Assembly (NCBI GenBank): GCA_900548275.1
Contig: URJY01000001.1
Coordinates: forward strand, 271,801 to 335,800
DNA: 64,000 bases
Direction: 5' to 3'
Origin: an uncultured Opitutales bacterium
GTDB lineage: Bacteria; Verrucomicrobiota; Verrucomicrobiia; Opitutales; Intestinicryptomonadaceae
Part shown: piece after piece, positions 35,093 through 44,117 of the stretch
Numbering within the stretch: the stretch's first letter is position 1
Layout of the letters: each line of letters opens with the position of its first letter
Notes under the pieces: model-generated
Seen by the model: the letters and a program-made list of their open reading frames with translations, nothing else
Databases searched by the model: none
Told to the model about the DNA's origin: nothing
Translations under genes and position numbers: made by a program

Positions 35093-36436
35093 ATGTCGAC
35101 GATTTCATACATCAAAAAATTCACATCCGTATTGATTGCGTTTTTCGCGGTGGCTTTTGCACCCGAACTTTGCTTCGCCCAGACCCAACAGGCGGCACAG
35201 GCGGCGACTCAGTCCCCGACGGCGCAGGTTGCCGCCGAACAAAAAACGGACAGTCAGCAGCTCCTCGAAAAAATCAAGTACAACGGCGACGAAGACAGGC
35301 ACAATCTGCGCGTGCTCGCCCGCACAACGGTAAGGTTCGTGCACGACAACGTTTCGCCCGACCTCGCCGACATTCTCGCAAAAAAGGTCTGCGGCGTGCG
35401 CGTAATTTCGCCCGTTTTGGGGTTGATTCTGATTTTCGCCGCGTGGGCGTTGCAGCACTTCTTTATCGCGTTCATATTCAACCTGATTTTCCGCACGAAG
35501 AACAAGGAGACCGTCAAGGCGAGCCGCCTTTTGCTTGCAAAGTTGCGCCATCCAATTTCGTGGTTCGTGATTTTGGTGGCGACCGACGCGGCGGTTTTGC
35601 TGCTTTCGCATTCGCCCGATTTCACGTTTACGGTGCGCCGAATTTCTACGGTCTTCTTCTTCGTACTGCTCTGTTGGGTGCTGCGCATAATTTCCGACGC
35701 GTTCTTTAAAATGCTCGAAGAGCGTATGACCGTTCAATACGCGGCGACGAAAAACCTGCTCGACCTCGGCAGTCGCATAACAAAATACGCAATATACACT
35801 TTCACGTTCCTTGTGGTTCTCGACACGCTTGGGGCGAACATCACGGCGGTTGTCGCCTCTCTGGGTATCGGCGGCGCGGCGTTGGCCTTTGCATCAAAAG
35901 ATACAATCGCGAACTTCTTCGGTTCGATGTCCCTGATTATGGACAAGCCCTTTATGGTCGGCGACTGGATTACAACGGTCGGAATCGAGGGCACTGTGGA
36001 ATACATCGGCTTCCGCTCCACGCGCATTCGCACCTTCCCGCGCACGGTTGTGAGCATTCCGAATTCGGTTCTGGCGAACGCGACAGTCGAAAACTGGTCG
36101 AAGCGCAACAAACGCCGCGTTACGATGACAATCGGGTTGACGTACGACACGACCGCCGACCAGCTCGAGCAGATTGTGGGCGACATCAAAAAGCTTTTGC
36201 GCGAAAATCCGAAAGTCGACAGCTCCGACATCCGCGTATCGTTCGCGAACTTCGGTGAGTCGTCGCTCGACATCTCCGTGCTCTACTACGTTTTCGACCT
36301 CAACGCGATTCCTTTCGGCGAAAGGGTTCAGGAGATAAACTTGGCGATTATGCGTGCGGTGCAAAGCCGCGGACTTTCGTTCGCATTCCCGTCGCGTTCG
36401 CTGTATGTCGAAACGATGCCGAAAGCGGAAAAATAA
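35093..36436 (+). CDS. MscS-family mechanosensitive channel
   Basis: A small-conductance mechanosensitive channel that releases solutes on osmotic downshock, in the inner membrane. The 447-residue protein begins with a signal-like helix (LIAFFAVAFAPELCFAQ) and a Gln/Ala-rich periplasmic stretch (about 30-70), then four to five membrane spans. The pore-lining helix ASLGIGGAALAFASKDTIANF is diagnostic for MscS. The beta domain follows with PFMVGDWITTVGIEGTVEYI, FRSTRIRTF and IPNSVLANATVENWS, and then the alpha/beta cytoplasmic cage. Extra N-terminal residues place it with larger MscS relatives rather than the 286-residue E. coli MscS. The start is the first ATG of the signal helix. Confidence 0.93.
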   Translation: MSTISYIKKFTSVLIAFFAVAFAPELCFAQTQQAAQAATQSPTAQVAAEQKTDSQQLLEKIKYNGDEDRHNLRVLARTTVRFVHDNVSPDLADILAKKVCGVRVISPVLGLILIFAAWALQHFFIAFIFNLIFRTKNKETVKASRLLLAKLRHPISWFVILVATDAAVLLLSHSPDFTFTVRRISTVFFFVLLCWVLRIISDAFFKMLEERMTVQYAATKNLLDLGSRITKYAIYTFTFLVVLDTLGANITAVVASLGIGGAALAFASKDTIANFFGSMSLIMDKPFMVGDWITTVGIEGTVEYIGFRSTRIRTFPRTVVSIPNSVLANATVENWSKRNKRRVTMTIGLTYDTTADQLEQIVGDIKKLLRENPKVDSSDIRVSFANFGESSLDISVLYYVFDLNAIPFGERVQEINLAIMRAVQSRGLSFAFPSRSLYVETMPKAEK

Positions 36437-36513
36437 CATCGCCCCAAACGGCAATTTCCGAAAACGAGGGTTTGAATCGCCCGCGTTTTTTTGTCCCCGC
36501 CGCAAAAAAAGGA

Positions 36514-36542
36514 TTGACCGTTTTAATACGATTTTTTACATT
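36514..36542 (+). promoter_or_regulatory. Candidate promoter for the metallophosphoesterase, with a very short leader
   Basis: TTGACC (36514-36519), a 17-base spacer, then TACATT (36537-36542). Transcription would start near 36549, only a few bases before the ATG at 36553. The -10 region sits in a 16-base stretch repeated with one mismatch upstream of the cytochrome gene (46554-46569). Confidence 0.5.
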
Positions 36543-36552
36543 TAAACCGTCT

Positions 36553-37707
36553 ATGGGAAAATATATTGCAACGCTTTCTTTCCTCGTTCCGCTTCTGGCG
36601 TCGGGGGCAATCAAAATAGTCTGCGGGCCGATTCTTCAAAATGTCGGCGAAGACTCGGCAACGATTGTGTGGGCAACCGACGCCGACGCGATGTCGTGGG
36701 TGGAAGTCGCACCCGCCGACGGCTCGCACTTCTACGCAAAAGAACGCCCTAAATTTTTCGACGCGCCGATGGGCAAAAAGCAAATCGGTAAACTCCACAA
36801 GGTTACCGTCAAGGGACTCGAAAAAGGCAAAAAATACAATTACCGCGTATTCTCGCGCGAAGTTACCGGCACGGAGTATACAAACATTTTCTACGGCAAA
36901 GTCGCCTCCACAAGAGTGTATCAAAGAATCCCCCCGACACTGGAAACGCTCGACAACTCGAAGAAGGGAATGAAGTTTTCGGTCGTAAACGACATCCACG
37001 GCGACAACGAAAAGCTCAAAGCCCTGCTCTCGACCGCCGAAAACGACGACTTCCTTGTTTTCAACGGCGATATGGTAACCTCTATTATGAGCTCGCCCCA
37101 ACAGCTCTACAAAGACTTTCTGCTGACCGCAACCGAAGCGACGAAATCGTCGAAGCCGATTCTGTTCTCGCGCGGCAATCACGAAACGCGCGGCAACCAC
37201 TCGGAAAGCTATATGGACTACTTCCCGACGAATACGGGAAAGCCCTACTACACCAAGAAAATCCGCGACGCATTCTTTGTCTTCCTCGACTCGGGCGAAG
37301 ACAAGCCCGATAACGACATAGAATATTCCGATTCCGCCGACTTCGACAACTACAGAATCGAACAGGCAAAATGGCTCGCCGAAGTTTTGGAAAGCCCCGA
37401 CTACAAAAACGCGACATATAAAATCGTTGTAGTCCACATTCCGCCGTCGTGGGGCGACTGGCACGGCTCGATACACTTCCGCAAGGTCTTCGCGCCCGTC
37501 CTCAAGGGAAAGAAGGTCGATTTGTATTTGAGCGGACACCTGCACGAATACGCATTCTACCCCGCCGACGAAAACTTCGACGCGCCGAACATCGCAAATT
37601 CGAACACGGAAATAATGAACATCTCGCTCGAAAACGATACGATTACGGTAAAATTCAAAAACGTTGACGGCAAACAGTCGCGCCCCGACTTCGTGATAAA
37701 GAAATAA
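36553..37707 (+). CDS. Secreted calcineurin-like metallophosphoesterase (purple acid phosphatase type)
   Basis: Exported two-metal phosphoesterase, 384 aa. A signal peptide (KYIATLSFLVPLLASGA) is followed by a fibronectin-III-like N-terminal domain (about 20-125: NVGEDSATIVWATDADA, KVTVKGLEKGKKYNYRV), as in purple acid phosphatases. The catalytic domain has the metal motifs VNDIHGDNE, NGDMV, GNHE, a central VVHIPPS and SGHLHEY in correct order. The substrate (phosphomonoester or diester) is unknown. The ATG at 36553 begins the signal peptide; 27 upstream in-frame codons overlap the likely promoter. It is followed by a convergent-gene terminator. Confidence 0.9.
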   Translation: MGKYIATLSFLVPLLASGAIKIVCGPILQNVGEDSATIVWATDADAMSWVEVAPADGSHFYAKERPKFFDAPMGKKQIGKLHKVTVKGLEKGKKYNYRVFSREVTGTEYTNIFYGKVASTRVYQRIPPTLETLDNSKKGMKFSVVNDIHGDNEKLKALLSTAENDDFLVFNGDMVTSIMSSPQQLYKDFLLTATEATKSSKPILFSRGNHETRGNHSESYMDYFPTNTGKPYYTKKIRDAFFVFLDSGEDKPDNDIEYSDSADFDNYRIEQAKWLAEVLESPDYKNATYKIVVVHIPPSWGDWHGSIHFRKVFAPVLKGKKVDLYLSGHLHEYAFYPADENFDAPNIANSNTEIMNISLENDTITVKFKNVDGKQSRPDFVIKK

Positions 37708-37724
37708 CTTTCAAATCACAAAAA

Positions 37725-37764
37725 ACAAAAAGCGCACGGGAAGTAAAATCCGCGCGCTTTTTGT
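37725..37764. terminator. Probable bidirectional terminator between the phosphoesterase and ycjF-like genes
   Basis: ACAAAAAGCGC (37725-37735) pairs with GCGCTTTTTGT (37754-37764), leaving an 18-base loop that can form a few more pairs. A/T runs inside the stem suit termination in both directions between these convergent genes. Confidence 0.55.
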
Positions 37765-37776
37765 TTCGCTCGTTTG

Positions 37777-38928
37777 TTATTCTTTTACAATGCAAAGCGA
37801 GTTGATTGTATATTTTCCCAAGCGATGCAGTAAAAAGGCATTTATTACGCCTTCGGCTGCTTTCCCCGATATTTTCGAAAGTATTTTTGCCGAAAACTGG
37901 GTTCCAATCGAGTCCTTGAGAATATCCACAAGTTCTCCCGTATATTCGGTATAATCCGAGGCTATACCCGAGAAATAAATGTTGAATATCGCCTTTGAAA
38001 ATATTTGAACCGTGATGAAGTTCGACGGTCTTTTGCGTCCAAAAATTTCGAAAATATCGCTGATTAACTGTAGCGAATAATAAACTACAATCATTCTGTC
38101 GATAATCGAAAACGGACAAAGAGCCGTCAAGGAGGCAACTCTAATGCAGTATACATTTTTTCTTTTTCCGGCAATTTTCTTCAATTCGCCCTGAAAGTTT
38201 TTATAACTTTCGAGCCACTCTCGGGTAGTGCTTCCCCCCTGCTCGAGTTCCTCTTTTTGCGCCATTAAATCGTTAATCGTACTTGTTTTTTTCTCGGGGT
38301 CTTTCTCGACGACATACTTCGAAAGTTTCTCTCTGGAAATACCGTTCAGTACGGACAGGCATCTGTTTTTCGCAGACACCAGTTTTTCGGGCGAGTTGTA
38401 GGACGACAAAGAAAGAGGCGGCTCGCCCAGCTTTACTTCCTCGAATCCGTTCCAGATTTTCCGACAAACAAATGCGATTGTGCCGAAAAATACAAACAAT
38501 GCCGCATAGCAAAAATACTTGATAAACGGCGGCATATCGGAGACGTCTTTCGCAAATCGAACAACGTCGAAAAGTATCAAAAGCCCCAGTATGCACGCAA
38601 CGACAATCAATAAATACTTGAAAGCCCCGAGAAGAAAACCGCCCGATTGAGAAGTGTCGATTTGGGCGTCCCCAGTTTCGTCGCGATATTTTTGATTTAT
38701 TTCCTCCTGTGTTATTTCCGCCCGAGCGACCACATAGGACGACGACTCAAAAGAGTCTTCATCGTTCGGACGGAGATTTTCCTCCGATGGGGAAACAAAC
38801 GTTTCGGCGGGCTTTTTCGAAGTTTCCGTTCTTGCGGGTTGCTCTTTTTGCAACCTATCGCTTACGTTGAAATCGGCGCAACTTCCGCGTTCAAAAGAAT
38901 CGTTTTCCCTGTTTTCGATATCTTCCAT
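37777..38928 (-). CDS. YcjF-like DUF697 membrane protein
   Basis: A 383-residue inner-membrane protein with YcjF/DUF697 features. The first 90 residues are hydrophilic and acidic. Two membrane spans follow (about 97-117 and 137-156). The C-terminal third matches the DUF697 pattern of E. coli YcjF: a RVASLTALCPFSIIDRMIVV segment, then a LISDIFEIFGRK helix, and an ending AFLLHRLGKYTINSL. It lies 20 bases downstream of the YcjX-like gene, the same pairing as ycjX-ycjF in the E. coli phage-shock region; the family's biochemical role is not settled. Base composition is visibly richer in A/T than neighbours (many AAA, TTT, ATA codons), hinting at transfer. Confidence 0.78.
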   Translation of the reverse strand: MEDIENRENDSFERGSCADFNVSDRLQKEQPARTETSKKPAETFVSPSEENLRPNDEDSFESSSYVVARAEITQEEINQKYRDETGDAQIDTSQSGGFLLGAFKYLLIVVACILGLLILFDVVRFAKDVSDMPPFIKYFCYAALFVFFGTIAFVCRKIWNGFEEVKLGEPPLSLSSYNSPEKLVSAKNRCLSVLNGISREKLSKYVVEKDPEKKTSTINDLMAQKEELEQGGSTTREWLESYKNFQGELKKIAGKRKNVYCIRVASLTALCPFSIIDRMIVVYYSLQLISDIFEIFGRKRPSNFITVQIFSKAIFNIYFSGIASDYTEYTGELVDILKDSIGTQFSAKILSKISGKAAEGVINAFLLHRLGKYTINSLCIVKE

Positions 38929-38948
38929 ACCGTGCCTATTATTTGATA

Positions 38949-40310
38949 TTAAAAAAGCATACCTTTGGCAATGTTATCAAATCCGGAGAATTTTGGCGGT
39001 TTCCCGTCTACAACATAAGGCAAAAACGTCGGTAAATCTTTTCCCCAATCCGAGGATTCGTTGCGGGGCCAATCTTTCGGCAACTTAAAACCTCCTTCAT
39101 ATTGGCAGGCTTTAGGTTTTCCGTCTACCATTCTGTAGCCTTTAACATTATTCAAATTATTGTTATCGGCTGGGAACGTACTATTGCAGGCGGAACAAGT
39201 TCTGTATTCGATTTTCAGGGGATTGTAGCGGGATAATTTATTCACAAAAGACGTGGTCAACGATTTTAACAGTGGCAATACGTTATCTCTTGTTGCTTCG
39301 GGGATTCTGTCGGTTTGCGTTGCAACAAACAGAACTTTCTTGACCCGCCAAGGGTTCAAAGAATACGACTCGCAGGCAAGGGAAATATTTTCGAGCATCT
39401 CCGTTGTCGCCTTAAATTTTGGATAACCGCCGCAATAAACATTCGTAATATCGATAAGAACAACCATCTCGTCGACACTTTCTATTATACTAAATGTCGG
39501 CAACACAAAGCGTTCTCTATATTTTACGTAATTCGAGAAGAACTCAAAGAATAAATTCCGATTTACTGTCATAAAATCTGGGGGTATCGGAGCAAATTCC
39601 GTGTTTTCGTCCAAGCCGCAAACCGTGCCGACTCCGTCGAGATTGCCCATTTTCCCCGTCTTTTTTTTGCCGTCTGTCGACAACAAAAAAGACGACGGCG
39701 AAATTACGCCTCCCCGTCCGTTTAAATACGTATTGTAGAGAAGTTTCTTATATTCGGAAAGAATCCGTTCTTTGCCTACGTTTTCATCCCGAAAAAGTTC
39801 TACATAAGCCCCCGAAAGTTCCCGATAGCCCGAATAAGCTCTTCCCGAAAAAATCTCGTCGAACATATATTTCGACCAACTTACATAATCGCTAAATTTG
39901 TAAATGAGAGTGTCGCGCAGGCGTTCCCCGGGGAAATCGTATATTGTATACTTTCGAGACTTGCACCATCTCAACGATGTATTGATAAGCGGGATTTTGC
40001 CCGAGATATTACCCGTTTTCTTGAAGAGTTCAAACGAGACATATTGAGGTTTTAATGTTTTGTCCGCCCAGCGATTTCTTTTGAGCGATTCCATATTTGC
40101 ATTTACGTCAAAAGGCACCGGTTTGTCTCTTTTCGTAAATAGGCTGATAAGCGGTATTTTGTCTTCATCTAGCCTTACGACGCGTTCGTATCCTTTCTTC
40201 CCGCCGAGCTCGCTCCCTTTTTGAATCTTGTCTTCAAGATTTTTATAAAACGATGTCAAAAATACGGATTTCCCCGAATTTTCCAATCCTATCAATGCAA
40301 TTCTTTTCAT
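38949..40310 (-). CDS. YcjX-like P-loop NTPase (DUF463)
   Basis: A predicted GTP/ATP-binding protein of the YcjX family, 453 aa. The N-terminal P-loop is GLENSGKS (residues 8-15). Further matches to E. coli YcjX are DYVSWSKYM, the switch-like YDFPGERLRD, EMVVLIDITNVYCGGYP, the strand KKVLFVATQTDRIPE, and late GYRMVDGKPKACQYEGGF. The last 60 residues are family-specific. It has a good promoter, AAGGAAA just before the ATG, and a YcjF-like partner downstream. YcjX-type proteins are linked to envelope stress in enterobacteria through the Psp regulon, but no psp gene or sigma-54 promoter is seen here. The gene is AT-rich compared with its surroundings. Confidence 0.82.
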   Translation of the reverse strand: MKRIALIGLENSGKSVFLTSFYKNLEDKIQKGSELGGKKGYERVVRLDEDKIPLISLFTKRDKPVPFDVNANMESLKRNRWADKTLKPQYVSFELFKKTGNISGKIPLINTSLRWCKSRKYTIYDFPGERLRDTLIYKFSDYVSWSKYMFDEIFSGRAYSGYRELSGAYVELFRDENVGKERILSEYKKLLYNTYLNGRGGVISPSSFLLSTDGKKKTGKMGNLDGVGTVCGLDENTEFAPIPPDFMTVNRNLFFEFFSNYVKYRERFVLPTFSIIESVDEMVVLIDITNVYCGGYPKFKATTEMLENISLACESYSLNPWRVKKVLFVATQTDRIPEATRDNVLPLLKSLTTSFVNKLSRYNPLKIEYRTCSACNSTFPADNNNLNNVKGYRMVDGKPKACQYEGGFKLPKDWPRNESSDWGKDLPTFLPYVVDGKPPKFSGFDNIAKGMLF

Positions 40311-40330
40311 ATTTTCCTTTCGATGCAGTT

Positions 40331-40359
40331 TGTATATACAAAGATATATATGTACGCAA
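40331..40359 (-). promoter_or_regulatory. Candidate promoter for the ycjX-ycjF-like pair
   Basis: On the minus strand TTGCGT (40359-40354), a 17-base spacer, then TATACA (40336-40331). Transcription would begin about 14 bases before the ATG at 40310, just leaving room for the AAGGAAA ribosome binding site. Confidence 0.5.
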
Positions 40360-40456
40360 GTTTTTTAATAAAATTTAAGCTGTTTATATTAGCGCATTCA
40401 AAAAGTATTCGCCATTGATTTGGAAAATCTTCCATTAACGAAACAAAAAAAAGCAC

Positions 40457-40487
40457 AAAAAAACCTGCGCGGGGTATCGTGCAGGTT
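40457..40487 (-). terminator. Intrinsic terminator of mcsA-mcsB-clpC
   Basis: On the minus strand AACCTGC (40487-40481) pairs with GCAGGTT (40468-40462) around a 12-base loop, followed by a T tract (to 40457). It lies about 20 bases after the clpC stop. Confidence 0.85.
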
Positions 40488-40508
40488 CTCGCCTTTTAGT
40501 CGGAAACG

Positions 40509-43007
40509 TTATGCCTTGGGGCAGGTTCCCATATTGTTTCTCTTTTGGGTGAATTTTAGGTGCTTGCCGTCTTCGGCGAGGGTTGCATCTATCTCGCCCG
40601 TGCCCTCAAGTTCGCCCTTGAGGATTTCCTCGGCAAGCGCGTCTTCAAGTTCCCTTTCTATCGCCCTCTTCAGCGGTCTTGCGCCGTACTTTTCGTCCCA
40701 GCCTTTCGAGATCAGGAAGTCGATTGCCGACTTGTCGAGAACGAGCGTCATCGACCGTTCGGCAAGCCTGCCGCGCAGTTTGTTAAGTTCAAGTTCCACA
40801 ATCTTTTCCATATCGGCTTTTGCAAGCATTCTGAACAGTACGATGTCGTTTATTCTGTTCAAAAATTCGGGGCGGAACGATTTTTTCATTTCGTCCATAA
40901 CCTTTTCCTTCAGCTTGTCGTAGTCGTCGTCGAACGCCGCCGCGCCGAAACCCATCGACGGGTTCTTTTGCAGGATGTGTGCGCCTACGTTGCTTGTAAG
41001 GATTATGATTGTGTTGCGGAAGTCTACCGTGCGCCCGAGGCTGTCGGTAAGTCTGCCGTCTTCCAAAACTTGTAACAGAATTTGCACAACGTCGGGGTGC
41101 GCTTTTTCGATTTCGTCGAAGAGAATCACGCTGTACGGGCGGCGTCGTACCTGTTCGGTGAGCTGTCCGCCGTCTTCGTGTCCGACGTATCCGGGGGGCG
41201 AGCCAATCAGTCGGGAGACGGAATACTTTTCCATATATTCCGACATATCGATTTGAATCAGCGACTCCTGTTTGCCGAACATTTCCTCGGCAAGAGTTTT
41301 TGCCAGATACGTTTTGCCGACGCCCGTCGGTCCGAGGAAAAGGAACGAGCCTATCGGGCGTTTCGGGTCTTTGAGTGCCGCGCGCGAGCGTCGCAGGGCG
41401 CGTGCGATGACCGAAGTTGCCTCTTCCTGACCGACAACTTTTGCGCGCAGGCGGTCTTCGAGTTCGAGCAGTTTTTTGCTCTCCTCTTTCTCCATTCTCG
41501 AAAGCGGAATGCCCGTCCACGTGGAGACGACTGCGTAGATGTCGTCTTCGCCGACTTCGACGCGCTTGTTTTCGGTGGATTTTTTCCAAGCCTTTACGAT
41601 GTCTTCGCGCTGGCGTTGGAGAGCCTTTTCGGTGTCGCGCAGGGCGGCGGCGTCCTCGAAACGCTGGTCGCGGATTGCGTCTTCCTTCGCCTTTTCGGTC
41701 TCGCCGATTTTCGAATTTATGTCGAGCACCTCCTGCGGGCGTTCGAGCATTTTGATGCGCGCGCGCGAGCCCGCTTCGTCGATTACGTCGATTGCCTTAT
41801 CGGGCAGGAAGCGGCTTGTGATGTAGCGTTCGGAAAGTTTGACGGCGGCTTCGAGCGCGGCGTCGGAATACGCGCAGTGGTGGTGTTTTTCGTAGTTGCC
41901 GCGCAGCCCCTTGAGAATCAGAATTGCGTCGGAAACCGACGGTTCCTCCACTTTCACGCTTTGGAAACGTCTGTCGAGCGCGCTGTCCTTTTCGATGAAT
42001 TTGCGGTACTCGGCGATTGTCGTTGCGCCTATGCACTGCAGCGAGCCGCGCGAGAGTGCGGGCTTGAAGATGTTGGATGCGTCCATTGCGCCTTCCGCCG
42101 CGCCCGCGCCCACGATTGTGTGGAGTTCGTCGATGAACAGGATTACGTCGCCCGCCTTTTCGATTTCGTCCATCACCGCCTTAATACGCTCTTCGAATTG
42201 ACCGCGATATTTTGTGCCCGCGACCATCAACGCCATATCGAGCGTGATGACGCGTTTCGAGGCGATAAGCTCGGGAACTTCGCCCTTTGCGATTTCCTGC
42301 GCCAAGCCCTCGACAATGGCGGTCTTCCCGACACCCGCTTCGCCCACGAGAACAGGATTGTTCTTTGTGCGGCGGCAGAGAATCTGGATTACGCGCATAA
42401 TTTCGTTTGCGCGTCCGACGACGGGGTCGAGCTTGCCGTTCTTTGCGAGTTCGGTGAGGTCGCGCCCGAACGCGGCGAGCGCGCTCTGCTTGCCCTGCTC
42501 GCGCGGATTTTCCGCGCCGTCGGGGTTTTGGATGTCGTCGTCGGGGTTGTCGGGGGTGTCGCCGACAAATTTCGGGTCGAGCTCGGCGAGAATCTGCTTG
42601 CGGCAGGCGTCGATGTTTATACCGAGCTTGCGCAAAACGGTTGCGGCAACGCCGTCGCCCTCGCGCAGAAGTCCGAGCAGAATGTGTTCGGTGCCGATGT
42701 AGTTGTGGTTGAGCTGCAGGGCTTCGTTCGAGGCAAGCGCGAGCACTTTTTTGACGCGCTGCGTGTGTTGAAGCTCGGCGGTTTCGTCGGCGGCGAACTC
42801 GTCGCTTCCGACGAGCTTCGAGATTTCCGCGCTGACGTTTTCGAGGTTTACCCCCATTTTCCTGAGGACATTTACGGCAACGCCCTGCCCCAACCTTATG
42901 ATTCCCAAAAGGATGTGTTCGGTGCCTATATAGTTGTGTTTCAGCCGCGCCGCTTCCTTGCGGGCGAGTGTAAGAACTTGTTGGGCTCTCGGTGTAAAGT
43001 GTTGCAT
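40509..43007 (-). CDS. clpC: ATP-dependent Clp protease ATP-binding subunit ClpC
   Basis: An AAA+ unfoldase, 832 aa, that feeds proteins to ClpP. Domains in order: double Clp N-domain (1-150; [13 protein letters not shown] and [13 protein letters not shown], the pArg-docking site in B. subtilis); first AAA+ domain with [15 protein letters not shown] and [14 protein letters not shown]; middle coiled coil with a UVR-like [15 protein letters not shown]; second AAA+ domain with [16 protein letters not shown] and [12 protein letters not shown]; then the C-terminal D2-small domain. The middle domain with UVR motif marks ClpC rather than ClpA or ClpB. It lies 63 bases downstream of mcsB on the same strand; that gap is AT-rich near the ATG and could hold a second promoter. 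No CIRCE or CtsR gene is visible. Confidence 0.96.
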   Translation of the reverse strand: MQHFTPRAQQVLTLARKEAARLKHNYIGTEHILLGIIRLGQGVAVNVLRKMGVNLENVSAEISKLVGSDEFAADETAELQHTQRVKKVLALASNEALQLNHNYIGTEHILLGLLREGDGVAATVLRKLGINIDACRKQILAELDPKFVGDTPDNPDDDIQNPDGAENPREQGKQSALAAFGRDLTELAKNGKLDPVVGRANEIMRVIQILCRRTKNNPVLVGEAGVGKTAIVEGLAQEIAKGEVPELIASKRVITLDMALMVAGTKYRGQFEERIKAVMDEIEKAGDVILFIDELHTIVGAGAAEGAMDASNIFKPALSRGSLQCIGATTIAEYRKFIEKDSALDRRFQSVKVEEPSVSDAILILKGLRGNYEKHHHCAYSDAALEAAVKLSERYITSRFLPDKAIDVIDEAGSRARIKMLERPQEVLDINSKIGETEKAKEDAIRDQRFEDAAALRDTEKALQRQREDIVKAWKKSTENKRVEVGEDDIYAVVSTWTGIPLSRMEKEESKKLLELEDRLRAKVVGQEEATSVIARALRRSRAALKDPKRPIGSFLFLGPTGVGKTYLAKTLAEEMFGKQESLIQIDMSEYMEKYSVSRLIGSPPGYVGHEDGGQLTEQVRRRPYSVILFDEIEKAHPDVVQILLQVLEDGRLTDSLGRTVDFRNTIIILTSNVGAHILQKNPSMGFGAAAFDDDYDKLKEKVMDEMKKSFRPEFLNRINDIVLFRMLAKADMEKIVELELNKLRGRLAERSMTLVLDKSAIDFLISKGWDEKYGARPLKRAIERELEDALAEEILKGELEGTGEIDATLAEDGKHLKFTQKRNNMGTCPKA

Positions 43008-43070
43008 TTTATATTTATAATTGTTGCGGGAAGATTTATCGGCTCAAACCCGCCGTAATTTAGAAAAATC

Positions 43071-44117
43071 CTACGCGATTTTAAACCGCGGCAGGAACGA
43101 AGCAAAATCGTTGAGGTATGCCGCCCTCACCGCGTCGCGCTCCGACGGTTCGGACTCCCTGATGTTGAACTTCTGCTGAAGGTGCGACGGCTGTATGTCG
43201 AGAATCACCCTGTCGATGTCTTCGATTAGCGCGGCGGGAGACTTGCAAAAGCCCATATCCGCCGCAAGCCTTATGTTCGAGAGCAGCGCGACCGCCTCCG
43301 CCGTGTCGATGAGCTTGCAGTGCCGCATAAGCGCGACCGCGCGTTCGGTTTTGTCGACGAGCACAATCGGATTTTCCTGAAGCATTTTAAGGCGCGCGTT
43401 CGTTTCGAACTCGGCGAGCTTGTCGGCGAATTTCCCGATTTTCTTGATGATGTCGCCTTCCGAGATGCCGAGCGTCTGCTGGTTCGACAGTTGGAAAAAC
43501 GCGCCGTACGACTCGCTACCCTCGCCGTTCGCGCCGCGCACGACCATTCCGAGTTGGTTTAGCCCGCGAACGATTTTTTCCATCTGCCCCGCCATCACGA
43601 GCGCGGGCAGGTGCATCATAACCGAAGCCCTCATTCCCGTTCCGACGTTCGTCGGGCAGGCGGTGAGATAGCCGAACTTGTCGCTGAACGCGTATTCGAG
43701 GTTCGCCTCTACCGCGTCGTCGACGGCGTTCACCGTGCGCCAGATTGACGAAAGCTTCTGCCCGTCGGCGACCGACTGGATTCGCAGGTGGTCTTCCTCG
43801 TTAATCATCGCGCTTGTTGCGCCGTCTTTTGAAATGTACACGCCCGCGAAGTCGGTTGCGTTTACCAGTTCGCGCGTGGCGTGGCGTTCCTCGACAAGCA
43901 GACCCTTGCCGAACTCCGAAATTTCCGACATCTTCACGAGCCTGCCGCCCCTGAACTTCGAAACTTTCGAGAGAGCCGAAACGCACTTGTCGAAAATCGA
44001 CGAAAGCTCTTCGGGGGAGGCTGCGTTTGCGAAATGCGAATGCGCAAGATTCCGCGCAAGCCTTATGCGCGAAGTCATTATGATTGCCGAGTTCTTTCTG
44101 TGGATTTTCAGCTCCAT
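43071..44117 (-). CDS. mcsB: Protein arginine kinase McsB
   Basis: McsB phosphorylates arginines on damaged proteins, marking them for ClpC-ClpP in Gram-positive bacteria. The 348-residue guanidino-kinase-fold protein has TSRIRLARN, NEEDHLRIQ and the catalytic Cys region ACPTNVGTGMRASVMMHLP. It also has RGANGEGSE, QLSNQQTLG and the pArg-binding RDAVRA near the C-terminus. All expected active-site elements are present, so it should be an active kinase. It overlaps the end of mcsA (TAATG), as in B. subtilis where mcsA activates mcsB. Confidence 0.95.
   Translation of the reverse strand: MELKIHRKNSAIIMTSRIRLARNLAHSHFANAASPEELSSIFDKCVSALSKVSKFRGGRLVKMSEISEFGKGLLVEERHATRELVNATDFAGVYISKDGATSAMINEEDHLRIQSVADGQKLSSIWRTVNAVDDAVEANLEYAFSDKFGYLTACPTNVGTGMRASVMMHLPALVMAGQMEKIVRGLNQLGMVVRGANGEGSESYGAFFQLSNQQTLGISEGDIIKKIGKFADKLAEFETNARLKMLQENPIVLVDKTERAVALMRHCKLIDTAEAVALLSNIRLAADMGFCKSPAALIEDIDRVILDIQPSHLQQKFNIRESEPSERDAVRAAYLNDFASFLPRFKIA

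Noticed and set aside
40311..40440. Sigma-54 promoter before the ycjX-like gene
   Set aside because: TGGC and TTGA elements occur but not with the required -24/-12 spacing; a sigma-70 type match is better.
41082..43058. 658-residue plus-strand frame opposite clpC
   Set aside because: Antisense shadow of ClpC with no domain of its own.
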